This document shows positions 1 through 7,103 of a stretch of 9,919 nucleotides of DNA, in pieces. The notes under the pieces were generated by a model that ran no database searches, was not told the origin of the DNA, and saw nothing but the letters and a program-made list of their open reading frames with translations. Within the stretch, counting starts at the first letter, position 1. Every line of letters starts with the position of its first letter. A program made the position numbers and the translations under genes. The DNA is from JAWLBW01 sp041687475. Its GTDB lineage: Bacteria > J088 > JAWLBW01. The DNA is taken from the NCBI GenBank assembly GCA_041687475.1, contig JAWLBW010000165.1, positions 1 through 9,919 of the forward strand, in the 5' to 3' direction.

Positions 1-564
1 CCTGATAATCTCCTTTTCGATAGAAGCATCGGGGTAGTCGAAGGCCAGGCCCACGAAGCGCTGCCGCGTCGAGGGTTTCAGCTCCTTCAGGCTGCGCTGA
101 TAGCCCGGGTTGAAGGACACGACCAGCATGAATTCGTCGGGCGCCGTCAGCGACTCATCATGACGCTCGATGAAAATCTGGCGGCGATGGTCGGTAAGCG
201 GGTGCATAACCACCGTGGTGTCGCTGCGCGCTTCGGCCACCTCGTCGAGGTAGAGAATGGCCCCTTCGCGCACGGCACGGGTCATGGGCCCGTCCTGCCA
301 CACGGTCTCGCCGCCGCGAATGATGTAGCGGCCGAGCAGGTCGTGGGCCGAAGTATCGTCGTGGCAGGCCACCGTAATGAGGGGACGCCCGAGGCGGGCC
401 GCCATGTGCTCGACGAAGCGCGATTTCCCACACCCCGTCGGGCCCTTGAGCAGCACCGGCAGCTTGTGCCGCCAGGCGTGCTCGAAGACCTGTATTTCGG
501 CCCCGACCGGCCGATAAAACGGCAGGTCGGGGGCCTGGGCCGCATGGGCCACGGCGGTACTCAT
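1..564 (-). CDS. norQ: NorQ/CbbQ-type MoxR AAA+ ATPase (3'-truncated by window edge)
   Basis: This is the first 188 codons of an AAA+ ATPase of the MoxR/CbbQ/NirQ/NorQ group; the rest lies beyond position 1, and family members are usually about 260-270 residues. Such proteins act in the cytoplasm, usually with a VWA-domain partner (NorD), to activate or insert metal in the NO reductase. Visible motifs are Walker A GPTGCGKS at residues 41-48, Walker B ILYLDEV at about 103-109, sensor-1-like Asn in SFNPGYQ at about 150-156, and the family-typical KPSTRQRF near 163-170 with the likely arginine finger. The ATG at 562-564 overlaps the norB stop in an ATGA tetranucleotide, indicating translational coupling. 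A GGAG Shine-Dalgarno lies 6 nt upstream inside the norB tail. The nor context argues for NorQ rather than the RuBisCO-linked CbbQ. norD is expected next but is not in the window. Confidence 0.93.
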   Translation of the reverse strand, partial: MSTAVAHAAQAPDLPFYRPVGAEIQVFEHAWRHKLPVLLKGPTGCGKSRFVEHMAARLGRPLITVACHDDTSAHDLLGRYIIRGGETVWQDGPMTRAVREGAILYLDEVAEARSDTTVVMHPLTDHRRQIFIERHDESLTAPDEFMLVVSFNPGYQRSLKELKPSTRQRFVGLAFDYPDASIEKEIIR

Positions 565-1985
565 GATAGACTCCGCTTCATGGCCGGACCGGCAGCCGGG
601 GCAACGTCGCCCGGTACCGACTCGGTTTCTTCAACGGCGGCCTGGCTGCGAACCGGCAGGCCGTACTGAATGAAGTTCCAGATGTAGAGAATGATGCCGA
701 TGGTGAACAGCGTGGCGGCGAGAATGAGGCCGAAGAAGTGCACTTCGACTTCCTTCTGCACGGCCAGGAAATCCATGCCCATGCGGCGCTCGATGTAAAC
801 CTGCGCGATACCGGCCACGGCAAAGGCGCCGGTCATGGAAATCATGCCCAGGTTGCTGATCCAGAATGCCGAGTGTGCAATACGCGACTGGTACAGCTTG
901 CGGCCGGTCAGGTTGGGCATGGCGTAGGTAATGAGCCCCATGACGATCATGGCGTAGGCGCCCCAGAAGGCGAGGTGGCCGTGCATGGCGGTCACGAGCG
1001 TACCATGCGTCCAGATGTTGACCGAGGGCAGCGTGTGCGCGAAGCCCAGGAAGCCCGCACCCACAAAAGCCACGACGGCGCAGCCTACGGTCCAGTAAAG
1101 GGCCAGCCGGTTCGGGTGATTACGCTGCGATTTTCTCGCCGTGGTAACGGCCCACATGGCCATGCCGAGGAACGCCAGCGGCTCGAGGGCGCTGAAGAAG
1201 GCGCCGACAGGCAGCCAGTACGCCGGGGCGCCGATGAAGTAGTAGTGGTGACCGGTACCCAGAATGCCCGAGAGGAAGGTGATGCCCACGATGATGAACA
1301 GCCACTTCTCGATGACTTCACGGTCGAGACCGGTCAGCTTGATGAGCAGGTAGGCGAGAATGGCGCCCATGATGAGCTCCCACACGCCTTCGACCCACAG
1401 GTGCACGACCCACCAGCGGAAGTACGAATCATAGGTCTGGTTCGAGAAGTGAATCATGCCGGGCAGGTACAGCAACGCCGCCGAAACCAGTCCCGAAATG
1501 AGCACCATGTTGGTGGTCGTGTACCGCTTGCCCTTGAGCGCGGTCATGCCGATGTTGAACAGGAACATCAGAACGTTAATGACGACCAGGTAGTCGAGCT
1601 CGCGCGGAATCTCGAGAAACTTGCGGCCTTCCCACCAGTTCAGGTGAAAGCCGATGATGGCGACGACGCCGACAAGTACGAGCGAGCCGAGCTGCACGTA
1701 AGCCAGCTTGGTCGAATACAGCTCGCGATTCGACTCTTCGGGCACGATGTAGTAGGCCGCGCCCATGAAGCCGGTAAGAAGCCACACGACAAGCAGGTTG
1801 GTGTGCGTTGCCCGCGCCGCATTGAAGGGAATCCACTCATGCAGGCCGTCGTAGCCCATGTGGGCGAAACCCATGATGAATCCGTACACCAGCTGCAGCG
1901 AGAACAGCAGCATGCAGGTAGCAAAGAACCAGTAGGCCACCTTCTGGCTTTCAAACTTCGGTCCCATAACAGTTGCTCCGGACAT
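561..1985 (-). CDS. norB: Nitric oxide reductase catalytic subunit NorB (cNOR)
   Basis: This is a 474-residue polytopic inner-membrane protein of the heme-copper oxidase superfamily. It reduces 2 NO to N2O using electrons from NorC. The cNOR ligand set is complete: H61 and H337 for the low-spin heme b, H335 for heme b3, and H195, H246, H247 with E199 for non-heme FeB (segments HLWVEGVWE and GTGHHYY). E203 and E268 match the other functionally important glutamates. The spacing is a constant 12 residues below the Pseudomonas aeruginosa numbering as I recall it. Length is normal for NorB, so it is not a quinol-type NOR, which has a fused N-terminal domain. The ATG at 1985 was chosen over longer in-frame starts because AGGAGAGG (1988-1995) sits just upstream and norC ends 11 nt before it. 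Residue 122 in GRKFLEIPR is Lys, where well-studied cNORs have the Ca2+-ligand Glu. The gene ends in an ATGA overlap with norQ. Confidence 0.97.
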   Translation of the reverse strand: MSGATVMGPKFESQKVAYWFFATCMLLFSLQLVYGFIMGFAHMGYDGLHEWIPFNAARATHTNLLVVWLLTGFMGAAYYIVPEESNRELYSTKLAYVQLGSLVLVGVVAIIGFHLNWWEGRKFLEIPRELDYLVVINVLMFLFNIGMTALKGKRYTTTNMVLISGLVSAALLYLPGMIHFSNQTYDSYFRWWVVHLWVEGVWELIMGAILAYLLIKLTGLDREVIEKWLFIIVGITFLSGILGTGHHYYFIGAPAYWLPVGAFFSALEPLAFLGMAMWAVTTARKSQRNHPNRLALYWTVGCAVVAFVGAGFLGFAHTLPSVNIWTHGTLVTAMHGHLAFWGAYAMIVMGLITYAMPNLTGRKLYQSRIAHSAFWISNLGMISMTGAFAVAGIAQVYIERRMGMDFLAVQKEVEVHFFGLILAATLFTIGIILYIWNFIQYGLPVRSQAAVEETESVPGDVAPAAGPAMKRSLS

Positions 1986-1996
1986 AACCTCTCCTG

Positions 1997-2707
1997 TCAG
2001 CCCTTGAGTTTCGCGAGAAAGGCCGCCATCTCTGCCCGATCGTCGTCGGACATGGGAATCTGCGGCATCGTCGTGCCCGGTCGGATGGAGGCGGGGTCGG
2101 CCAGCCATTCGTCCAATTCGGCTTCCGTCATGCGTGCGCCGATGTCGTCGAGCGCGGGACCGACGCTACCGCCCTTGCCGCCGATGGCGTGGCATCCGGC
2201 GCAGATGCTGTCGTACATGCCCGGTCGCGGCTCGCCGGCCGCCGCCGACTGCGCCGACGCGCTCGAACCCGAAACCGCGACGGGCTTCGGTGCAAGATCG
2301 GGCTCGGCCGGAAAGCCGTTCAGGTCGATTTCGCCGACCCATTTGAAGAACGCAATCAGGGCGTCGATTTCCTGATCGGTGAAATCGTACTGCACCATCT
2401 TGCGCTCGCCGGGGTACATGGCCTGGGGATCCTTGATGAGCATCTTGATCCACGCGGCGCCGCGACGTTCGTATACCTTCGTGAGTTCGGGCGCGTAGTA
2501 GGCCCCCTCGCCCATGAGCGTATGGCAGCCCATGCAGTTGTTGTCGGTCCAGATTTTCTGGCCCTGTGCCACCAACGGCGTAAGGTTGTGGGCGTTCGTG
2601 CGCTTCGGGGTCTGACGGATGGTGTCGACCGTCATGCCCAGGAAAACCAGCGAGAACAGAATCGTCGTTCCCAGAAAGAAATTGCGTGCCGTGCTTTTCG
2701 ATAACAC
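1997..2707 (-). CDS. norC: NorC, cytochrome c subunit of NO reductase, with an extra C-terminal cytochrome c domain
   Basis: This 236-residue protein should be anchored by one N-terminal helix (about residues 10-30), with its globular part in the periplasm, where it passes electrons to NorB. The first domain is classical NorC: CMGCH at 58-62, then GEGAYYAPEL (conserved NorC segment contributing to the Ca2+ site), and M104 as likely axial ligand in a GERKMVQYDF context. An Ala/Ser/Pro-rich linker (about 131-165) follows. A second cytochrome c domain has CAGCH at 169-173 and a likely Met ligand at M214 (TTMPQIP). Canonical NorC is monoheme and about 150 residues, so this is a diheme variant. 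The GTG start at 2707 is supported by GGGGAGG (2713-2719) with a 5-nt spacer. It is the first gene of the norCBQ operon, 11 nt before norB, behind a putative Crp/Fnr-type promoter. Confidence 0.95.
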   Translation of the reverse strand: MLSKSTARNFFLGTTILFSLVFLGMTVDTIRQTPKRTNAHNLTPLVAQGQKIWTDNNCMGCHTLMGEGAYYAPELTKVYERRGAAWIKMLIKDPQAMYPGERKMVQYDFTDQEIDALIAFFKWVGEIDLNGFPAEPDLAPKPVAVSGSSASAQSAAAGEPRPGMYDSICAGCHAIGGKGGSVGPALDDIGARMTEAELDEWLADPASIRPGTTMPQIPMSDDDRAEMAAFLAKLKG

Positions 2708-2768
2708 AACGGCCTCCCCGGTTGGTTGTGAATCATGCCGCTGGGCATACCCCGGCAGCTTTGCGTTC

Positions 2769-2774
2769 AGTTTA
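2769..2774 (-). promoter_or_regulatory. Putative -10 element of the norCBQ promoter
   Basis: On the minus strand these bases read TAAACT, 4 of 6 matches to TATAAT. The predicted transcription start is near 2762, giving a leader of about 55 nt before norC. No good -35 hexamer precedes it. That fits a promoter in which the dyad at 2797-2810 replaces the -35, as in class II FNR-dependent promoters. CATAAA at 2771-2776 overlaps it and is an alternative. Confidence 0.4.
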
Positions 2775-2796
2775 TGCAGCAGCAGGCGCTGTCGGT

Positions 2797-2810
2797 ATGA
2801 CGGATGTCAT
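2797..2810 (-). promoter_or_regulatory. Putative Crp/Fnr-family operator upstream of norC
   Basis: A perfect inverted repeat, ATGAC-N4-GTCAT, is centred at 2803.5. It has the 5-4-5 architecture of FNR/NNR/DNR boxes (TTGAT-N4-ATCAA and variants such as TTGAC-N4-GTCAA), differing at the outermost half-site bases. Its centre lies about 97 bp upstream of the norC GTG and exactly 32 bp upstream of the centre of a possible -10 hexamer. This matches a class II activator site at -41.5. Crp/Fnr-type control of nor operons is established in denitrifiers; binding here is inferred. Confidence 0.5.
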
Positions 2811-3010
2811 GAACCGAAACACGCCAACTCCGCAGCCTGTAACGCTTTCGGACGACGGGGGAGTTCGAAATCAGAATGGGGGGAAAGAATGGGAAGCTGA
2901 GGAAGGAAACGGGGCACGGCGGCGTACACGCTCGAGGGGCGGAACCCGGGCGTCGATTCGTCACCGTCTACGGGAAGCCTTTCGCCGACGCACCGCCTGA
3001 GGCGCTTTCG
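2811..3010. other. Non-coding remainder of the 303-bp gap between norC and the CPBP gene
   Basis: I see no convincing gene here; the open frames crossing it lack family resemblance and a Shine-Dalgarno. Positions 2873-2914 are strikingly purine-rich on the plus strand (runs such as GGGGGGAAAG). A short hairpin CGCC-TCA-GGCG lies just past the CPBP stop on the minus strand but has no T tract, so I do not call a terminator. Since the CPBP gene and norC point the same way, some read-through into norCBQ is possible. Confidence 0.5.
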
Positions 3011-3889
3011 TCAGGTCGCGGCCCGCCGACCGGCGCCGAAGGCGAACAGGGCAATGTTCACCGCAATGATGACGACGAAACCGGCCAGGCCGGTCATGCC
3101 GACAAGGAGGTCGGTTCCACCCGTGACCACGAGAACGGCAAGCCCGCCTGTTGCGTTGAGCGTGCCGTGCAGCACGCTCACGGCGATGACCGAGCCGCTC
3201 TTCGTGCGCAGCCAGTCAAAGAGGGGCGCGAGCAGAATCGTCCACCCGATCATCATGAACACCCCGGCCACCGGGTGCTGGGGGTAGTTGTGTCCCTGCA
3301 GAATGATGGGCGCATGCCACAGGCCCCACACGAACCCCGTAAACAGCGAGCGCTTCCAGAAGCCCAATGCCTGAAGTTCCTTGTACAGGTAACCTCTCCA
3401 GCCCAGTTCTTCACCGAAGCCGGCAACGGCGTTGACGGTAATGCCGGCGACAAGCCCCTGCAGCAGTGAGATCCAGAAGGGGTGCAGGGGCATCTCGGCT
3501 ACCTGATCGCGAAGTGCCGCGACTTCTTCGGGAGGAAGCAGGTCGGCGAAGCGGTCGAACATGCCCTCCATGCCGGGCGAGAACGACACGCCGGGTATGA
3601 ACAGGCTGACGCCGAGGGTGGCCATGGCCAGAACAGGCGCAATGAGCCAGGCTACAGCCCACCAGCGATTGAGGTTGAAGCGAATGCCGAGTTCGCTTTT
3701 CACCGGCCGTTCGTCGACGTATTTCTGCAGCACGAACGCCACCACCGCCGGCACCAACATGTACACGATGGTGAGAATGGTCGAAGGCACGGTATTCCAC
3801 TGCCCACCGGCCAGGAGATAACCACCCACCAGCAACCAGTCAATGGCGTAGGCCAGTCCGAGGAAGCGAAGAATACGCGCGTTCAGCAT
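3011..3889 (-). CDS. CPBP family intramembrane glutamic endopeptidase (CAAX/Rce1-like)
   Basis: This is a 292-residue polytopic membrane protein with hydrophobic segments near residues 10-28, 36-55, 78-98, 140-158, 180-194, 206-224, 233-254 and 262-284. The three CPBP (ABI) motifs are present and in order. They are EELGWR (E160, E161, R165), the second motif in FVWGLWHAP with H192, and HGTLN with H241 and N245. These are the catalytic Glu pair and the His/Asn residues of the Rce1-type intramembrane protease fold. In bacteria many members are uncharacterised; some act in bacteriocin immunity or peptide maturation, so the substrate is unknown. The ATG at 3887-3889 has GGGGAG 6 nt upstream. The gene has its own 5' region, divergent from the MTA phosphorylase gene, and lies 303 bp before norC, so membership in the nor operon is not indicated. 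Confidence 0.9.
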   Translation of the reverse strand: MLNARILRFLGLAYAIDWLLVGGYLLAGGQWNTVPSTILTIVYMLVPAVVAFVLQKYVDERPVKSELGIRFNLNRWWAVAWLIAPVLAMATLGVSLFIPGVSFSPGMEGMFDRFADLLPPEEVAALRDQVAEMPLHPFWISLLQGLVAGITVNAVAGFGEELGWRGYLYKELQALGFWKRSLFTGFVWGLWHAPIILQGHNYPQHPVAGVFMMIGWTILLAPLFDWLRTKSGSVIAVSVLHGTLNATGGLAVLVVTGGTDLLVGMTGLAGFVVIIAVNIALFAFGAGRRAAT

Positions 3890-3997
3890 GAAAAACTCCC
3901 CAAAGGCCGGCAGACAAAGACATTACGCCTCGCCCAACCGAAGATTACAGGGTAACGCAAGGTGCAGAGGTCGGCCAGCCGTCTTGTCGCGCGCCGC

Positions 3998-4025
3998 TTG
4001 CGTGCTTTCGGCGACCCGGTAAGCT
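3998..4025 (+). promoter_or_regulatory. Weak candidate promoter for the MTA phosphorylase gene
   Basis: TTGCGT (3998-4003), a 16-bp spacer and TAAGCT (4020-4025) precede the GTG start at 4052. Matches to the sigma70 consensus are partial (3 of 6 in the -10), so this is a placeholder rather than a confident call. The 162-bp divergent region to the CPBP gene must hold promoters for both genes; I find no clear minus-strand one. Confidence 0.25.
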
Positions 4026-4051
4026 GAAAGGTTTGTTCCCGGAGTCTGCAC

Positions 4052-5293
4052 GTGCGTACCCACCCCCGTATTCTCTTTCTCGCCCACGATTCGATTGAGG
4101 CCGGCCTTGCCGCCTCGCTTGCCTATGCCATTCTTCCGGCGACCGTCGAAGTGTCTGCCGCCTTTCTCGCGCAGGAGCCGCCCGACGCGGCAGACGCCGC
4201 GGCAAGGGACTGGGGCCTGCATTTCGTAGAGCCGATGCCGATTGCACGACTCGACCGAAACCACTTCGAACGCGAAATTGCGCTCGACGGTCCGGCGGCC
4301 GGGAAATCGGGCCCGGCTACGGTCGACTGGTCGAACCGGATTCCCTCTGCCGAAGGCGACGACACGGCATGGTTCGACGCCCTCGTTCGATTACTTGAAG
4401 AATACGGCCGCGAGCTGGAACCCGCGCCGGCCGTGGGCGTCATCGGCGGCAGCGGTTTCTACGAACTACCGGGGCTCACAGATACCCGTGAAGTCAGCGT
4501 GCGAACCCCTTTCGGTAGTCCGTCGGAACCCTATCTTCTCGGCATGCTCGAGGGAACCCGTCTGGTATTTCTTCCCCGGCACGGGAAAGACCACCGTTAT
4601 CTGCCCAACGAGGTGAACACCCGCGCCAACATCTTCGGCTTCAAGAAGCTGGGCGTTACCCGACTCATTTCGGTTTCCGCAGTCGGCTCGCTGCAGGAAG
4701 AGATACGTCCCGGCGACCTGGTGTTTCCCCGGCAGTTCGTCGATCGAACCTCGCACCGGCCGACCACTTTGTTCGGTCAGGGCCTGGTGGCCCACGTCAG
4801 CCTGGCCGATCCGGTCTGCAACGGAATGGCCGATACGCTCGCGGCAACCGCCCGAAAGACGGCACATCGGGTACACCCCCACGGCACGTACCTGTCGATG
4901 GAGGGTCCCCAGTTTTCGACCCGTGCCGAGTCGGAGCTCTATCGTCGATGGGGTTGCGACATCATCGGCATGACCAACTTTCCCGAAGCCCGTCTCGCCC
5001 GTGAAGCCGAAATCTGCTACGCCACCCTTGCCCTGCCCACCGATTACGATTGCTGGAGGCCCGAGACCGCCCATGTCGAAGTCGATGACGTGGTGCGCGT
5101 GCTGAACGAAAACGTCGACAAGGCGCGCTCGGTCGTGGCTGCCTCGATCAAACACCTCGACGCCGCGGCCCCCTGCGAATGCCGGCGCAGTCTCGACGCA
5201 GCCCTGGTAACCAACCCCGCCGGCCTGGAGAGTCGTTTGCGGCTGCAGCTTTATCCCGTGCTTGCGCGACTTCTGCACGAACGCCGGGCCTGA
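4052..5293 (+). CDS. mtnP: S-methyl-5'-thioadenosine phosphorylase with N-terminal degenerate LMW-phosphatase/ArsC-like domain
   Basis: This 413-residue protein has two parts. Residues about 126-413 form a complete MTA phosphorylase of usual size, which cleaves methylthioadenosine with phosphate to adenine and 5-methylthioribose-1-phosphate in methionine/polyamine salvage. Its motifs are IGGSGFYEL (131-139, phosphate loop), PRHGKDH (175-181), SAVGSL (209-214), MEGPQFSTRAES (283-294), GMTNFPEARLAREA (306-319) and TDYDCW (330-335). The Asp residues of TDYD favour 6-amino purines, arguing for MTAP over a guanosine/inosine phosphorylase. Residues 1-125 are extra. RILFLAHD, then SLAYAILPATVEVSAA, then EPPDAADAAARDWGL resemble the N-terminus of low-molecular-weight tyrosine phosphatases and ArsC, but the CX5R loop has become A11...A17, so phosphatase activity is unlikely. 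The GTG at 4052 has GGAG 7 nt upstream; no convincing internal start precedes the MTAP core. A terminator follows directly. Confidence 0.93.
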   Translation: MRTHPRILFLAHDSIEAGLAASLAYAILPATVEVSAAFLAQEPPDAADAAARDWGLHFVEPMPIARLDRNHFEREIALDGPAAGKSGPATVDWSNRIPSAEGDDTAWFDALVRLLEEYGRELEPAPAVGVIGGSGFYELPGLTDTREVSVRTPFGSPSEPYLLGMLEGTRLVFLPRHGKDHRYLPNEVNTRANIFGFKKLGVTRLISVSAVGSLQEEIRPGDLVFPRQFVDRTSHRPTTLFGQGLVAHVSLADPVCNGMADTLAATARKTAHRVHPHGTYLSMEGPQFSTRAESELYRRWGCDIIGMTNFPEARLAREAEICYATLALPTDYDCWRPETAHVEVDDVVRVLNENVDKARSVVAASIKHLDAAAPCECRRSLDAALVTNPAGLESRLRLQLYPVLARLLHERRA

Positions 5294-5306
5294 TCGACTC
5301 TACGTA

Positions 5307-5334
5307 AAAAGGGCGGCCGAACGGCCGCCCTTTT
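5307..5334. terminator. Bidirectional Rho-independent terminator
   Basis: A perfect GC-rich inverted repeat, GGGCGGCCG (5311-5319) with CGGCCGCCC (5322-5330), is flanked by an A run (5306-5310) and a T run (5331-5334, then CTCTTTT). It lies 13 nt after the mtnP stop and about 25 nt from the stop of the convergent fadL-like gene. It can therefore end transcription from both sides. Confidence 0.93.
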
Positions 5335-5359
5335 CTCTTTTGCAGAACTGCTGCGCGAC

Positions 5360-7060
5360 TCAGAACGCCAGCGATACCTGCGCCATGCCGCCGGCCAGAT
5401 ACCCGCCGTATGTGTAGCCGGGGTAGCCGAAGGACATGTTCAGCTCTTCGGCAATGCCACCCTTGGCGGCGTTAATGACCGACTGCTGATCGTAGTTGAG
5501 GTCGCTCGTCAGATCGCTGGGCTTGTTCACCGTTTCCTCGACCAGGTGCACGTACATGCCGGTCAGGGTGAACGTGAGAATGTCGTACTTGTAGGAAACG
5601 CCCAGCGTGAAACCGTGCTGGTCGTTGTCGAGCGTGTTGTCGTCGATTTCGACGCGGCTGATGTCGTGTTGCGAGCTTCCGTCGTCGGGGTTGTTGTTCA
5701 CGCCCTTGAAGGTGGTCTTCTGGTACATACGCACGCCGCCTTCGTCAATGATCGAGGGGCGATAGAAATAGCCGCCCATGACCGTCACTTCATCCGTTGC
5801 GTCATAGGCAACGCCGACGCGGGGCGAAATCGTATCGCGAAAACCTTCAAACTCGTATTCCTGCGAGATCGTGGTGGGTACGAGCCCGAGCAGGTCTTCC
5901 TTGGTGGGCACCTCGATGCACGGGTCGCCGCCGTTCTCGCCGATGCAGAAGGTTTCGCCCAAGACGGGGAGTTCGTCTATGTTGCTCGACTCGATGACGG
6001 CCTCAGCCAGGTTGCGCACGTTCGACACCGAGAACTGGGCCACCGCCGGGCGGTATTTCGACCACTGCGACCAAGTCGCGTCGGCCGAGATGCGCAGCTT
6101 CTCGTTCGGACGAACCTGCACGCCCAGAGCCGCCTGACTGGGGGTGAAGGCAGCACTCGATTCGAAGTTGATGGGCAGATTCACCGGCGACCGTACACCG
6201 GTGGCCACCGACAGGCTGGCTTCGGCATCGAGTTTGGCCATGACTTCGTGGCGGTAAGTGGCGCCGACCGAAATCATGTCGTTGATATCCCACTGCGCGC
6301 CGGCGATGGGCGAAATCACCGGCGGCAACTCGGCGGTGGCGTAGGGCGAGACACTGACGTTAACGGGATTCTCGTTCTCGAGAAACTTCGTGATATCGAT
6401 TTCCAGCGGCACGAAAATGGTGCTCGACGCCTGAATGTCGAGCAGCATCGAGGCGCCGGCGCCCACGTGAATGTCATCGGTAATATCGACGCCCACGGCG
6501 ACGTTGGCGGCAAGGCGCTGCGTACGGTCGTCGAATTCAACGAAATACGGCGTCTCCGGCGTGTTCACCCGCTGCCTGATGATGGGCCCCTGCGGCACGA
6601 AAGCGCCGATGCCCAGCGAGGCGATAGCGTCTTCGGGCTTCTTGGCCAGCGGAAGCACCATGCCGACGTTGAAACCGCGCACCAACGGTGCCCGTTCGGC
6701 GCGTTCTTCCTGGAAATCGTTCAGGTTGCTCTTGTAGCGAATAATGTTGTACTTACCCGACGACTGAGTGCGATTGGCGTCTGCCCCCAGGTAGTCGCCG
6801 ACATCCTGATTTTCGACGCGATCGATCTCGAGAAAAGGTTTCGCCCAGATATAGCTGACCCCCTGCTCCTGTCGCTTGTTCTTGTTGATGACGGCCGGGT
6901 TGTAGAAAACGCCGGCGGCGCCGCTCGCGCCGGCTGTCAGCGCGCCGCCCTGGGCCACGCTCTCTGCGTCGAAACCGAGAAGACTGTATTGATCGGCGAA
7001 AGCAGTGGCGGGCACGGCGGCCACGAGAACTGCGGCGAGGGTAACTTTCCAGGTTCGCAT
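5360..7060 (-). CDS. FadL/OmpP1/TodX-family outer membrane transporter
   Basis: This is a 566-residue precursor with a typical signal peptide (MRTWK, a hydrophobic stretch, likely cleavage after AFA at 20-22, mature start DQYS). Next comes the FadL-type N-terminal plug segment, with Gly/Ala-rich sequence leading to FYNPA (52-56). Alternating-residue beta strands follow, and the protein ends in QVSLAF, the aromatic end expected of BAM substrates. FadL proteins carry long-chain fatty acids or other hydrophobic compounds across the outer membrane; the substrate here cannot be told. It is longer than E. coli FadL (about 446 residues), with long predicted surface loops; one (about 366-384) holds two cysteines, C372 and C381, perhaps a disulfide. 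The ATG at 7060 was chosen because the signal peptide begins there. An upstream in-frame ATG (7162) would lie ahead of the good promoter at 7104-7132. The Shine-Dalgarno is weak. Confidence 0.9.
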   Translation of the reverse strand: MRTWKVTLAAVLVAAVPATAFADQYSLLGFDAESVAQGGALTAGASGAAGVFYNPAVINKNKRQEQGVSYIWAKPFLEIDRVENQDVGDYLGADANRTQSSGKYNIIRYKSNLNDFQEERAERAPLVRGFNVGMVLPLAKKPEDAIASLGIGAFVPQGPIIRQRVNTPETPYFVEFDDRTQRLAANVAVGVDITDDIHVGAGASMLLDIQASSTIFVPLEIDITKFLENENPVNVSVSPYATAELPPVISPIAGAQWDINDMISVGATYRHEVMAKLDAEASLSVATGVRSPVNLPINFESSAAFTPSQAALGVQVRPNEKLRISADATWSQWSKYRPAVAQFSVSNVRNLAEAVIESSNIDELPVLGETFCIGENGGDPCIEVPTKEDLLGLVPTTISQEYEFEGFRDTISPRVGVAYDATDEVTVMGGYFYRPSIIDEGGVRMYQKTTFKGVNNNPDDGSSQHDISRVEIDDNTLDNDQHGFTLGVSYKYDILTFTLTGMYVHLVEETVNKPSDLTSDLNYDQQSVINAAKGGIAEELNMSFGYPGYTYGGYLAGGMAQVSLAF

Positions 7061-7103
7061 GCTTGTCTCGCTGAATGACAAGGGTGTTCGTAAGAAAAGG
7101 AAC

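Noticed and set aside
1986..2108. 41-residue N-terminal extension of NorB
   Set aside because: It lies within norC in another frame; the ATG at 1985 has a strong Shine-Dalgarno and gives a normal NorB N-terminus.
738..2375. Long plus-strand open frame opposite norB/norC
   Set aside because: It is antisense to well-supported norB and norC, has no family resemblance or Shine-Dalgarno, and is a normal side effect of high GC in the third codon position.
2992..3004. Hairpin CGCC-TCA-GGCG after the CPBP gene as a terminator
   Set aside because: The stem is only four or five base pairs with no T tract following on the minus strand.
3011..3889. CPBP protease as a member of the nor operon or a bacteriocin immunity gene
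   Set aside because: A 303-bp gap with a promoter-like region separates it from norC, and no bacteriocin or peptide precursor is visible nearby.
5546..7078. Long plus-strand open frame opposite the fadL-like gene
   Set aside because: The minus strand encodes a signal peptide and a full outer-membrane barrel; the plus frame is His/Arg/Val-rich noise without recognisable motifs.
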